The position numbers and the translations under genes were made by a program. From DASUAL01 sp035763805 (lineage in GTDB: Bacteria > Gemmatimonadota > Gemmatimonadetes > Gemmatimonadales > GWC2-71-9), in the NCBI GenBank assembly GCA_035763805.1, contig DASUAL010000067.1, forward strand, positions 36,444 to 100,443: a stretch of DNA of 64,000 nucleotides. Reading direction: 5' to 3'. The notes beneath the pieces are model-generated. The model was not told the origin of the DNA. It worked only from the letters and a program-made list of their open reading frames with translations, and searched no databases. Positions 48,734-56,585 of this stretch are shown here, piece after piece (the stretch's first letter is position 1; every line of letters starts with the position of its first letter).

Positions 48734-49918
48734 TCACGCCACCGCCGCCAGGCTCGACACCCAGCTCCGGATCCGCTCCAGGGCCAACGCGATTTCCTCA
48801 GGCTCCGTCGCGTAGCACAGCCGTAAGTGCCCCGCCCCCCCGGGCCCGAACGCCGTCCCGGCCAGCGTCGCGACGTGGCTCTCGGCGAGCAGCCGCTCCG
48901 CGAACCTCTCGCACGTCATCCCGGTCCGCTCGAGAATCCCGCCGACGTCCGGGAAGCAGTAGAACGCCCCCGCCGGTGTCGCGCAGCTGACGCCTTCGAT
49001 GGCGTTGAGCCCACGCACCAGCAGGTCGCGCTTGCTGCGGAGCCCCGCCACCATGCGCCGCACCGGGTCCTGCGGCCCGATGAGCGCCGCGAGCCCCGCG
49101 TATTGGACGAACGTCGCCGTGCAGGAGACGTTGTTGATGAGCAGCGTCGTGACAGTCTCCGCCAGCCGCTTGGGCATCACGCCGTAGCCCAGGCGCCACC
49201 CCGTCATCGAGTACGTCTTCGAGAAGCCGTCCACGATGAACGTCCGCTCGGCCATCCCGGGCAGCGCCGCGATGCTGTCGCACTTCCCGTCATAGCGGAT
49301 CTGCCCGTACACCTCGTCCGAGATCACCCACAGGTCGTGCCGCTGGGCCACGTCGGCGAGGCGCGCGAGATCGTCGAGCGTCCCGATCCCGCCCGTCGGG
49401 TTGTGCGGCAGATTGAGGATGATGGCTCGGGTGCGCGGCGTCACGCGCTCGACGATCGCGGCCACGTCCGGCGCGAACGCGCTGGTCTCGTCGAGGGGGT
49501 AATACACCGGGCGACCGCCCGCCAGCCGCACGACCGACTCGTAGATCGGGAAGCCGGGATCGGGGCAGAGCACGTCGTCGCCCGGCTCGACCAAGGCGAG
49601 TGCCGCGCTGAACAGCATGGGCTTCGCGCCCGGCGCGACGACCACGTTCTCGGACGTCGCGCGCACGCCCCGCCCCGCGAGCGACTGCGCGATCGCATCC
49701 CGCAGCTCCGGGACTCCGGCGGCGAGCGCGTAGCGAGTGCGGCCCTCGCGCAACGCGCGGATCCCCGCCTCCACGACGTGCGGCGGCGTCGGCATGTCCG
49801 GCTCGCCGATCTCGAGGTGGACCACCTTGTGTCCGGCCGCCTCGAGCTCTCGCGCAGCGCCGAGCACGACATAGGCCTGCTCCGTACCGAGCGAATCGAG
49901 ACGTGTGGCGGAACGCAT
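48734..49918 (-). CDS. PLP-dependent class I/II aminotransferase
   Basis: The 394-residue protein is a fold-type I aminotransferase of the aspartate/alanine group. It contains LEIGEPDMPTP, NLPHNPTGG, DEVYGQIRYDG and the Schiff-base lysine in DGFSKTYSMTGWRLGYG; R in GHLRLCYA binds the substrate carboxylate. Aspartate, tyrosine or diaminopimelate-type substrates are possible. The ATG at 49918 is chosen because the frame to 49981 lacks homology. It heads the aminotransferase-thrC-cysO series. Confidence 0.9.
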   Translation of the reverse strand: MRSATRLDSLGTEQAYVVLGAARELEAAGHKVVHLEIGEPDMPTPPHVVEAGIRALREGRTRYALAAGVPELRDAIAQSLAGRGVRATSENVVVAPGAKPMLFSAALALVEPGDDVLCPDPGFPIYESVVRLAGGRPVYYPLDETSAFAPDVAAIVERVTPRTRAIILNLPHNPTGGIGTLDDLARLADVAQRHDLWVISDEVYGQIRYDGKCDSIAALPGMAERTFIVDGFSKTYSMTGWRLGYGVMPKRLAETVTTLLINNVSCTATFVQYAGLAALIGPQDPVRRMVAGLRSKRDLLVRGLNAIEGVSCATPAGAFYCFPDVGGILERTGMTCERFAERLLAESHVATLAGTAFGPGGAGHLRLCYATEPEEIALALERIRSWVSSLAAVA

Positions 49919-49943
49919 AGACCGTCCTGTCAGTGACAAACGA

Positions 49944-49966
49944 ACCCCGGGACGATGCCCCGGGGT
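49944..49966 (-). terminator. Hairpin between efp and the aminotransferase gene
   Basis: ACCCCGGG (49944-49951) pairs with CCCGGGGT (49959-49966) around a 7-base loop, and on the minus strand TCGTTTGTC follows. It is either the efp terminator, despite a weak T-run, or an attenuator for the aminotransferase whose ATG is 26 bases on. Confidence 0.6.
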
Positions 49967-50026
49967 CGGCGTGCTACGCAATTTATGCGCGGGAGTGCGG
50001 CTGCGACCTACCCGAACGGGCGGGCC

Positions 50027-50584
50027 CTACTTGGCCCGCTCCAGATAGACCCCCTCGCGGGGATCGACCCGCACCTTCTCCCCCTCCGAAATGAAGTCGG
50101 GCACCTGGACGGTCACGCCGTTCGACAGCTTGGCCCGCTTGGTGCTCGCAGTCTTGGTTGCGCTCCTCATCACCGGGGACGTCTGCACCACGGTCAGCTC
50201 GACCACCGCGGGCAGCTCGATGCCCACCGGGCGGCCGTCCAACCACTCCACCTGGATGTGCATCTCGGGCTGGAGCCAGTCGGCGTGATCGCCCACGGCC
50301 TCGTCGTCGAGCGTGTACTGCTCGTAGCTGTGAGTATCCATCACATGCACGCCGGACTGGTCGCGGTACAGGACCTGGAACTCCTTGGTCTCCAGCGGGG
50401 CCACGTCCACGAAATCGGTCGCCGAGAGCCGGGTGTCGAACGTGTTCCCCGTGACGAGGTTGCGCAAACGCACCTGCACGAACGCGCGCAGGTTGCCCGG
50501 CGTGCGGTGCGTGAACTCCATCACACGGCACGGCTGCCCGTCGATCAGGATCACGTGGCCGCGCCGGATATCGGTCGCCTTCAT
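50027..50584 (-). CDS. efp: Elongation factor P
   Basis: The 185-residue protein has three beta-barrel domains. It opens MKATDIRRGHVILIDGQPC and ends with the EF-P signature region VQVPDFISEGEKVRVDP. It relieves ribosome stalling at polyproline. In the domain I tip loop the sequence is RTPGNLRAF, so the position of the modified Lys (PGKGQ in Escherichia coli) is Asn31 and a nearby Arg33 is present. GGGAG lies 10 bases before the ATG. It is downstream of a large TPR gene on the same strand. Confidence 0.95.
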   Translation of the reverse strand: MKATDIRRGHVILIDGQPCRVMEFTHRTPGNLRAFVQVRLRNLVTGNTFDTRLSATDFVDVAPLETKEFQVLYRDQSGVHVMDTHSYEQYTLDDEAVGDHADWLQPEMHIQVEWLDGRPVGIELPAVVELTVVQTSPVMRSATKTASTKRAKLSNGVTVQVPDFISEGEKVRVDPREGVYLERAK

Positions 50585-50612
50585 TTCGTTCGCACTCCCA
50601 TAGAAGCAAACG

Positions 50613-50634
50613 GCGGGCCCACCCGACGGCCCGC
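50613..50634 (-). terminator. Hairpin upstream of efp
   Basis: GCGGGCC (50613-50619) pairs with GGCCCGC (50628-50634) around 8 bases. On the minus strand CGTTTGCTTC follows, 29 bases before the efp ATG. It is probably the terminator of the upstream TPR gene, or an attenuator of efp. Confidence 0.55.
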
Positions 50635-50688
50635 GCGTCACGGGCGGGAAGATAAACCAAGTGGGAGCGGGGTCCAAGGGGAGCCTCC

Positions 50689-52335
50689 TCACCAGCTGGA
50701 GCGCTGCACCCTGACATCCGCCCGAACCCACGCCCGCCGGAACCGCTCATCGACAGCCGCCGCCTCGCCCGTCTTGTGCTGCGCGTGCAACGCCTCCGCC
50801 AGCCCGTAGAGGGACCACCCGTTCTCCGGGTTGCGCCGCAGATCCTCGCGGTACACACGCTCCGCTTGGGCGGCGCGCCCCGCTTCGAGGAGCATTGCCC
50901 CAAGGGACTGGCGCACCGGGTAGTACCAGGGAGGCGGCTCGTCGTAGACGAGGGCGTCCTGGATCTTGACTGCCCCGGAAAGCTCGCGCGTCGCTCCGTC
51001 GACGTCCCCCCGCCGCGCCGCAATCACCCCGTCCAGCGTTCGGACCGCCACCGCTAGCAGGTTCCCGCCGGTGTTGAACCCGAGCGGCTGGCCGAGCACC
51101 GCCTGCCGGATGGCGACGACGCTGTCCCGCTCGACGGCGGCTTCGGCGAGCCGTCCGGTCGCGACGAGCGCGCGTCCCCGAGCGTAATGCCAGATCGCGC
51201 GGGTGTACTTCAGGTCCGCCGGAGGCGCCGGCTCCCGCAGGATCTCTTCCCACCGGCTGAAGCGCGTCAGGCCGAAGAGCCTCGTCGGCACGACGAACTC
51301 GACGAACGGAATCTGTCGGACCATCTCGAGCGGCATGGCCTTCTCGAGCTCCGCCGCGGCACGGAGCGCCTCGGCGCTGCGCCCTTCCATCTGGGCCGCG
51401 GCCCAGAGGAAGTGCAGGTTGTGCGCGTAGTAGAAGGAATAGAACCCTTCGGCATTGGCGGGCCGCCGCTCGAAGAACGCTTCGTCGGCGTGCGCGGCGT
51501 GCTCGTTTGCCCGCACGGCATCCGCATACCGTCCTACGCGCATGTACACGTGAGCGGGCATGTGCACGACGTGCCCCGCGCCCGGCATGAGGCCGGGCAG
51601 TCGCTCGGCGCACGACACGGCGCGCTCCGGCGCGCTTGACGCCTCGACCGCGTGGATGTAGAAGTGGCAGGCGCCCGGGTGGTCGGGGTACGCACGCTGC
51701 ACCCGCTCGAGCGTGGCCACGATATCGGCCGTGCCGGACCGCGGCGTGAGCTCCGGCGTCCAGTAGTTCCAAGGCGCGAGGTTCATCACCGCGTCGGCGT
51801 ACAGAACGGCAGCGTCGGGATCATCGGGATAGCGCTGCGTGAGGTCGTGCATCGCTCGCGCGTACGCCGAATCGAGACCTGCACGATTCGCCGCCGGGCG
51901 CTCCGCGTATCGGGTCGCGAGGGCTGCAATGAACGGCCGGTCGCGCTCGCTCGCCTGCGGCGCGCGGGCGCGCGCCGCCTGAATCGCGTCCCACGCGGGC
52001 CGCGCCTGCGCCGTGTCCATCGCGAGGTTGATGTTCGGGCCGAGCGCGAGCGCGATCCCCCAGTAACACATCGCGCAGCTCGGATCGAGCCGTGCCGCCT
52101 CCTGGAAGGAATTGACCGCCTCTTCGTGGTTGAACCCGTAGACAAGGCGGAGCCCCTGATCGAAGTAGCGCTGGGCGAGCGGCACCGTGGTCGTGATCTC
52201 TCGGTGCAGCCTGCCGAGATCGTCGTAGAGCGCCACCCTGCTCGCCGCACGCGCCGCGTCCCGCCCGCAGACCGCCACCAGAATCGGCAGGGTCGAAACG
52301 GCGAACATCACGGCACACGTCAGTCGTCGCGTCAT
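50689..52335 (-). CDS. TPR-repeat protein, exported
   Basis: The 548-residue protein has a signal peptide (ending near DAARAASR), then repeated TPR-like helical pairs such as FNHEEAVNSFQEAARLDP. It includes a family-typical histidine-rich section (HFYIHAVEASS and HMPAHVYMRVGRYADA). A TPR-like family with these His motifs is widespread in Gemmatimonadota and Acidobacteriota, and its function is unknown. GGAGG lies 7 bases before the ATG. It is divergent from the fumarylacetoacetate hydrolase-family gene and upstream of efp. Confidence 0.8.
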   Translation of the reverse strand: MTRRLTCAVMFAVSTLPILVAVCGRDAARAASRVALYDDLGRLHREITTTVPLAQRYFDQGLRLVYGFNHEEAVNSFQEAARLDPSCAMCYWGIALALGPNINLAMDTAQARPAWDAIQAARARAPQASERDRPFIAALATRYAERPAANRAGLDSAYARAMHDLTQRYPDDPDAAVLYADAVMNLAPWNYWTPELTPRSGTADIVATLERVQRAYPDHPGACHFYIHAVEASSAPERAVSCAERLPGLMPGAGHVVHMPAHVYMRVGRYADAVRANEHAAHADEAFFERRPANAEGFYSFYYAHNLHFLWAAAQMEGRSAEALRAAAELEKAMPLEMVRQIPFVEFVVPTRLFGLTRFSRWEEILREPAPPADLKYTRAIWHYARGRALVATGRLAEAAVERDSVVAIRQAVLGQPLGFNTGGNLLAVAVRTLDGVIAARRGDVDGATRELSGAVKIQDALVYDEPPPWYYPVRQSLGAMLLEAGRAAQAERVYREDLRRNPENGWSLYGLAEALHAQHKTGEAAAVDERFRRAWVRADVRVQRSSW

Positions 52336-52408
52336 GGTGCAGCCTCCGGTACGCCTCCAGATTGGAGAAGCTGTGCATCTCTCCCCCGGACCTCAAGGAG
52401 CGGTCAAC

Positions 52409-53119
52409 GTGGCCATCGCGCGGCCCGGAAAGATCATCTGCGTCGGGCGAAATTACCACGAGCACGCGGCAGAACTCGGGAACGTAGTGCCCCAGCAGCC
52501 GCTGCTCTTCTTCAAGCCGGCAACCGCCGTGATCGGCGATGGCGACGCGATCGTCCTGCCGCCGGAGTCGTCCCGGGTCGAGTACGAAGCCGAAATCGGG
52601 GTCGTGATCGGCCAGCAGATCCGCCGCGCGAGCGAACCCGAGGCGCTGGCGGCCATCGCCGGCGTCACCTGCGTCAACGACGTGACCGCGCGCGATCTGC
52701 AGCGCAGCGAGGCGCAATGGACCCGGGCCAAGGGGTTCGATACGTTCTGCCCGGTCGGCCCGCGGGTGGTGCGCGTGGACCCGGCGCGACTCACCGATCT
52801 CGAGGTCCGGTGCCGCGTGAACGGCGTCGAACGCCAACACGGATATGCCCGCGACATGGCATTCGGGTTCGCGACACTGGTCGCCTACGCCTCGCAAGCG
52901 ATGACTCTCGAGCCGGGGGACCTCATCGCAACCGGGACCCCCGCGGGCGTCGGCCCGCTCGCGGCGGGGGACGTGGTGGAGGTAGAGATTCCTGGCGTCG
53001 GCGTCCTGCGGAATCCGGTGGCGGCGGAGCGGCGGGAATCCCTCGGCGCTGACCGGGGGCGGGGGGGTGGGGGCGGAAGGGTGAGGGGTGGCCCACGGCT
53101 CGGTGATAGCCATCGCTGA
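52409..53119 (+). CDS. Fumarylacetoacetate hydrolase-family protein
   Basis: The 236-residue protein has the FAH fold with metal-binding acidic residues in EYEAEIGVVIG and the ICVGRNYHEHAAE signature. Related enzymes are 2-hydroxyhepta-2,4-diene-1,7-dioate isomerase, acylpyruvate hydrolase and oxaloacetate tautomerase. AAGGAG (52395-52400) with an 8-base spacer supports the GTG at 52409; an ATG at 52334 overlaps the divergent TPR start. The last 20 residues are Gly/Arg-rich and follow a G-run (53048-53070), so the C-terminus may be frameshifted by sequencing slippage. Confidence 0.85.
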   Translation: MAIARPGKIICVGRNYHEHAAELGNVVPQQPLLFFKPATAVIGDGDAIVLPPESSRVEYEAEIGVVIGQQIRRASEPEALAAIAGVTCVNDVTARDLQRSEAQWTRAKGFDTFCPVGPRVVRVDPARLTDLEVRCRVNGVERQHGYARDMAFGFATLVAYASQAMTLEPGDLIATGTPAGVGPLAAGDVVEVEIPGVGVLRNPVAAERRESLGADRGRGGGGGRVRGGPRLGDSHR

Positions 53120-53265
53120 GCGCCGCGATGGGGCGGGCTATGCATTCAGGCGAGCGAAACCGGGCGGCGCGTTCCGGGGTACCAACCTATCTTATCCCAG
53201 TGCTGTCCGCGCCTGGCAGCAGTGTGACCCACGTCACGAAGCCTATTCGGTAGGAGGTTTAGCAC

Positions 53266-54141
53266 ATGCTCAGCAACAGCCGCCTGGCAACGAGCCTCGC
53301 GTGGCTCCCCCTCGCGCTCCTCGTCGCCTCAGGGTGCAAACAGGGGCCATCGCCCGAGACGCAGGCGACGATCGACAGCCTGTCGCAGGCGTCCGCCGAG
53401 AAGGATCGCCTGGTGCAGGAGATCGCCGAGAACACGCGCTTGGTGAGCGAGATCAGCCGGGAGCTCGCGAAGGTCAACGTCCCCGCGAAGCGGCTGAAAG
53501 TGACGGGCGAGTCACCGCTCCGGGCGTCGCGCGACACCTTGATCCAGAAGATCCGCTACATCACCGCGCGCGTGCGGGAGATCGAGCCCAAGCTTCAGGA
53601 GAGCGAGCGCCGCATCGGTGAGCTGACGACGGTGTCCGACAGCCTGCGCAACGACCTCGCGTCGACGCTCCAGAACCTGCAGGGCGTGATCGAAGGCCAG
53701 AAGGAGACGATCGAGGCGCTCACCGAGCAGGTGAACCGGCTCACGGCTGAAAACGTGGCTCTGAAGGACACCCTCGACAACCTGGCCGCCGAAGTCAACA
53801 CGGTCTACTACGTCGTGGGGACGAAGGAAGAGCTGGAGCAGAAGGGGATCGTAAAGGAGGAGGGGGGCGCGCGGTTCCTGTTCGTGCTGTGGAAGAGCGG
53901 AAAGACGCTCGTGCCGGCGCGCAACCTCGATCCCAACGAGTTCACGCCGGTGGACCGGCGGCATCTGGCTGAGTTGCCGCTGCCCGCCCCCGATCGCGAG
54001 TACCGCATCGTGTCGCGGCAGGACGTGACCGCGCTCGCCACGCCGCCGACCGAAAACGGCACGATCATCGGTCGGCTGAAGATCGCCGACTCGGCGCGCT
54101 TCTGGGCGAACTCGAGGTACCTGATCATCGTCGAGGGCTGA
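53266..54141 (+). CDS. Coiled-coil lipoprotein
   Basis: The 291-residue protein has a lipoprotein signal peptide (VASGCKQ) and then a long coiled coil of about 150 residues with heptad leucines (SQASAEKDRLVQEIAENTRL and EALTEQVNRLTAENVALKD). A beta-rich C-terminal domain contains TVYYVVGTKEELEQKGIV and SRYLIIVEG. It is probably anchored in the outer or inner membrane facing the periplasm. Function unknown. AGGAGG precedes the ATG by 8 bases. It lies upstream of ppa on the same strand. Confidence 0.78.
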   Translation: MLSNSRLATSLAWLPLALLVASGCKQGPSPETQATIDSLSQASAEKDRLVQEIAENTRLVSEISRELAKVNVPAKRLKVTGESPLRASRDTLIQKIRYITARVREIEPKLQESERRIGELTTVSDSLRNDLASTLQNLQGVIEGQKETIEALTEQVNRLTAENVALKDTLDNLAAEVNTVYYVVGTKEELEQKGIVKEEGGARFLFVLWKSGKTLVPARNLDPNEFTPVDRRHLAELPLPAPDREYRIVSRQDVTALATPPTENGTIIGRLKIADSARFWANSRYLIIVEG

Positions 54142-54149
54142 GGCTTGAC

Positions 54150-54198
54150 CGTGCCAGGGGTGGGAGCTACCCTCCCCTGGTGATCCACCCCTGGCACG
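54150..54198 (+). promoter_or_regulatory. Mutually exclusive hairpins at the ppa start
   Basis: CGTGCCAGGGGTGG (54150-54163) can pair perfectly with 54185-54198 inside the ppa coding start. The overlapping segment 54154-54163 can instead pair with 54171-54180 (CCAGGGG with CCCCTGG plus GGG with CCC). The two structures exclude each other. The GTG start (54180) and the GGGAG ribosome site (54161-54165) lie in or between the arms. The upstream arm is 8 bases from the coiled-coil gene's stop. Confidence 0.65.
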
Positions 54199-54725
54199 AT
54201 CTTCCCCCAGGACGCCACCCGCCGGACCAAATCACCGCCATCATCGAGATCCCGGCGGGAAGCCGCAACAAATACGAGCTCGACAAGGAGACGGGGCTGT
54301 TCCGGCTCGACCGGGTGCTGTACTCCGCCGTCCACTACCCCGGCGACTACGGCTTCGTCCCCCGCACCCTCTCCGAAGACGGAGACCCGTGCGACGTGCT
54401 CGTCCTCATCCGGGAGCCCACGTTCGTGGGGTGCGAGATCAGCGTGCGGCCGATCGGAATCCTGCGGATGCTCGACCGAGGCGAGCCGGACGAGAAGATC
54501 GTCGCGGTACCTGCCCACGATCCGTTCCAGAACGAGTTCTTCGACATCGCGGACATCCCCCGACACTCCCTCAAGGAGATCGAGCACTTCTTCCAGATCT
54601 ACAAGGATCTGGAAGGGAAGCGCGTGCACGTGGTCGGTTGGGACAAGAGCGAGGTCGCGATGCAGGAAATCATGAAGTCCGTCGGGCGCTACGAGGAGAA
54701 GTACGGCAACGGCAGAAATGCTTAA
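54180..54725 (+). CDS. ppa: Inorganic pyrophosphatase
   Basis: The 181-residue protein is a family I soluble pyrophosphatase that hydrolyses PPi to phosphate. IEIPAGSRNKYELDKETG and VHYPGDYGFVPRT are family hallmarks, and the metal triad lies in EDGDPCDV (Asp67, Asp69, Asp72). The GTG at 54180 gives MIHPWHDLPPG, the usual start of this subfamily. The initiation region sits in a two-state hairpin. The gene follows the coiled-coil lipoprotein on the same strand. Confidence 0.95.
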   Translation: MIHPWHDLPPGRHPPDQITAIIEIPAGSRNKYELDKETGLFRLDRVLYSAVHYPGDYGFVPRTLSEDGDPCDVLVLIREPTFVGCEISVRPIGILRMLDRGEPDEKIVAVPAHDPFQNEFFDIADIPRHSLKEIEHFFQIYKDLEGKRVHVVGWDKSEVAMQEIMKSVGRYEEKYGNGRNA

Positions 54726-54915
54726 AGGCTGATAGATTGGGGCGCGACGGGTCGGGCGGTCTCGAGCCCGGATCGGCCGACCTGTGGCAGTTCTACCACA
54801 AAGTCGTAGAGCTTGACGTACGCGCTGTCACACGCCGCGTGGCACCGGCGGTGACGGCAAGTTGTGCGTGCAGGCGCGAGATTTGCCCAGGGGAACGATC
54901 AAGACAGGAGGGCTC

Positions 54916-55395
54916 ATGCACGCAGTGATGCGGCGGTACCGTGTGAGACTGGGGACGGTGGATCAGGCAGTGCGCTACGCCGACAAGCAGTTGGTGCCGC
55001 TTGTCCGGCGCATTCCCGGCTTCCGGGCTTGTTATCTGTTGGACGCGGGGAACGACGTTCTGGCGACGATCGGCCTGTTCGACACCTTGGAGGGGGCCGA
55101 GGCGGCCTTCCGGCTGCAACGCGACTGGTTCCGAGACGAGTGGTCGTCGTTCCGGCCGCTGCCGCCCGAGGTGGTCGCAGGGCAGGTTCTGGCGCACGCC
55201 GCCGCACTCGACGAGCGGCCGCTGGTAGATCGCCGGCGGCTCGCAGATCGGCGCCGGATGGTGCTGTTCGCGCCGGACGAGCGGCGTAGCGGCGCCGAGC
55301 GGCGGGCAGGCGTCGAGCGGCGCGCCGAACCCGTCGGTCAGCCGACCTGGGCCCCGGGAGCGGGGGCGGGGGCGGAGCTGCAAACGACAGTGTGA
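54916..55395 (+). CDS. Hypothetical protein with ABM-like domain
   Basis: The 159-residue protein begins with a beta-alpha-beta segment (RYRVRLGTVDQAVRYADKQL then FRACYLLDAGNDVLATIG) that resembles antibiotic biosynthesis monooxygenase-like dimeric barrels. A long tail follows with repeated Arg-rich RRSGAERR and RRAGVERR motifs. Function unknown; similarity is weak. AGGAGG just before the ATG at 54916 fixes the start. Confidence 0.6.
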   Translation: MHAVMRRYRVRLGTVDQAVRYADKQLVPLVRRIPGFRACYLLDAGNDVLATIGLFDTLEGAEAAFRLQRDWFRDEWSSFRPLPPEVVAGQVLAHAAALDERPLVDRRRLADRRRMVLFAPDERRSGAERRAGVERRAEPVGQPTWAPGAGAGAELQTTV

Positions 55396-55434
55396 CAGGC
55401 GGCCGCGGCAACGCGGACGGCTGAAACGACATAG

Positions 55435-55533
55435 AGCGGGGAGTGGGCCGTAAGTCGGCCATCGCGGGATTGCGTCCGCCCGGGTCGTGAGACCGAGGGC
55501 CAGGACCCCGGATGGCGGGCTCCACTCCCCGCT
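55435..55533 (+). promoter_or_regulatory. Structured leader (riboswitch-like) of proline dehydrogenase
   Basis: A 12-bp closing stem (55435-55446 with 55522-55533) encloses at least three internal hairpins: 55446-55450 with 55456-55460, 55464-55467 with 55476-55479, and 55483-55486 with 55491-55494 (GUGA tetraloop). A fourth GGG/CCC pairing is possible. The ATG of the gene lies 13 bases after the closing stem. I recognise no known riboswitch class. Confidence 0.65.
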
Positions 55534-55546
55534 TACTATTAGGGCC

Positions 55547-56470
55547 ATGTCGCTGGCCCGCCGGCTCCTGCTCCGCGCCTCGCGCAGCGCCTGGCTGGCC
55601 GAGCAGCTTCGCCGCCGGGCCTTCTTCCGCCGCGCGGTGCGCCGCTTCATGCCGGGGGAGGATCTCAGCGCCGCGCTCGGCGCGGCGGCGCAGTTCGCCC
55701 GCACCGGCATCGGGAGCGTGGTCACCGAGCTGGGCGAGCAGGTGACGACACACGCCGAGGCCGCGCTGGTTCGAGATCGATACCTCGACGTCCTCGGCCG
55801 CATCCGCGAGCGCGGCCTTCCCACCCAGCTGTCGATCAAGCTCACCCACCTCGGGCTGGAGATCGATCACGCCACCTGCGAGCGCGATCTCCGCGCGCTC
55901 GCCGGGCTCGCGACCGAGACCGGCTCGTTCCTGTGGATCGACATGGAGGAGTCGCGCTACGCGGACGCGACGCTCGAGCTGTTCGCACGAGCGCGCGCCG
56001 ACAGCCCGAAGGTCGGGGTTTGCCTTCAGGCATATCTCCGCCGCACGCCGGCGGACCTGGAGCGCCTGCTGCCGCTCTGCCCGGCGATCCGGCTCGTGAA
56101 AGGGGCGTACAACGAGCCGCGGGCGCTGGCCTTTGCGCGGAAGTGCGACGTGAACGCGAGCTACTTCGCGCTCGCGGAGCGCCTATTGCAGCTCGCCGCC
56201 CGGCGCGAGGCCCTCCCCGTGTTCGGAACGCACGACCTCCCCCTCATCGCCCGGATCCGCGAGCGCGCCGCGGCGTTGGACGTTTCCCGCGGTAGCTACG
56301 AGGTCCACATGCTGTATGGGATCAAGCCTGCCGAGCAGCGCGCGCTCGCGGCCGACGGCTGCGCCGTGCGGGTGCTGATCAGCTACGGCAGCGCCTGGTT
56401 CCCGTGGTACATGCGGCGACTCGCCGAGCGGCCGGCGAATGTGTGGTTCGTGGTGAGGAACCTCGTGTAG
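55547..56470 (+). CDS. Proline dehydrogenase
   Basis: The 307-residue protein is a stand-alone PRODH (beta/alpha)8 barrel that oxidises proline to pyrroline-5-carboxylate with FAD. Visible are the conserved FLWIDMEESRYADATLELF and VKGAYNEPRALAF segments, and QLSIKLTHLGLEI in the barrel. P5C dehydrogenase is not adjacent. The ATG at 55547 follows AGGG. The gene lies behind the structured leader and downstream of the ABM-like gene. Confidence 0.92.
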   Translation: MSLARRLLLRASRSAWLAEQLRRRAFFRRAVRRFMPGEDLSAALGAAAQFARTGIGSVVTELGEQVTTHAEAALVRDRYLDVLGRIRERGLPTQLSIKLTHLGLEIDHATCERDLRALAGLATETGSFLWIDMEESRYADATLELFARARADSPKVGVCLQAYLRRTPADLERLLPLCPAIRLVKGAYNEPRALAFARKCDVNASYFALAERLLQLAARREALPVFGTHDLPLIARIRERAAALDVSRGSYEVHMLYGIKPAEQRALAADGCAVRVLISYGSAWFPWYMRRLAERPANVWFVVRNLV

Positions 56471-56585
56471 GACCCATCAGGCAGAGCACTTGTTCTCCCA
56501 GTGACCCCGGCCTACTTTCTCGAACGTGATCTCCCCTCCCTCAAACCTGCTGATTTCACCAATCACGTTCACCCGAGGTCGTCGT

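Noticed and set aside
53048..53119. Gly/Arg-rich tail as a new domain on the FAH protein.
   Set aside because: It follows a long G-run and is best explained by slippage or read-through beyond the natural end.
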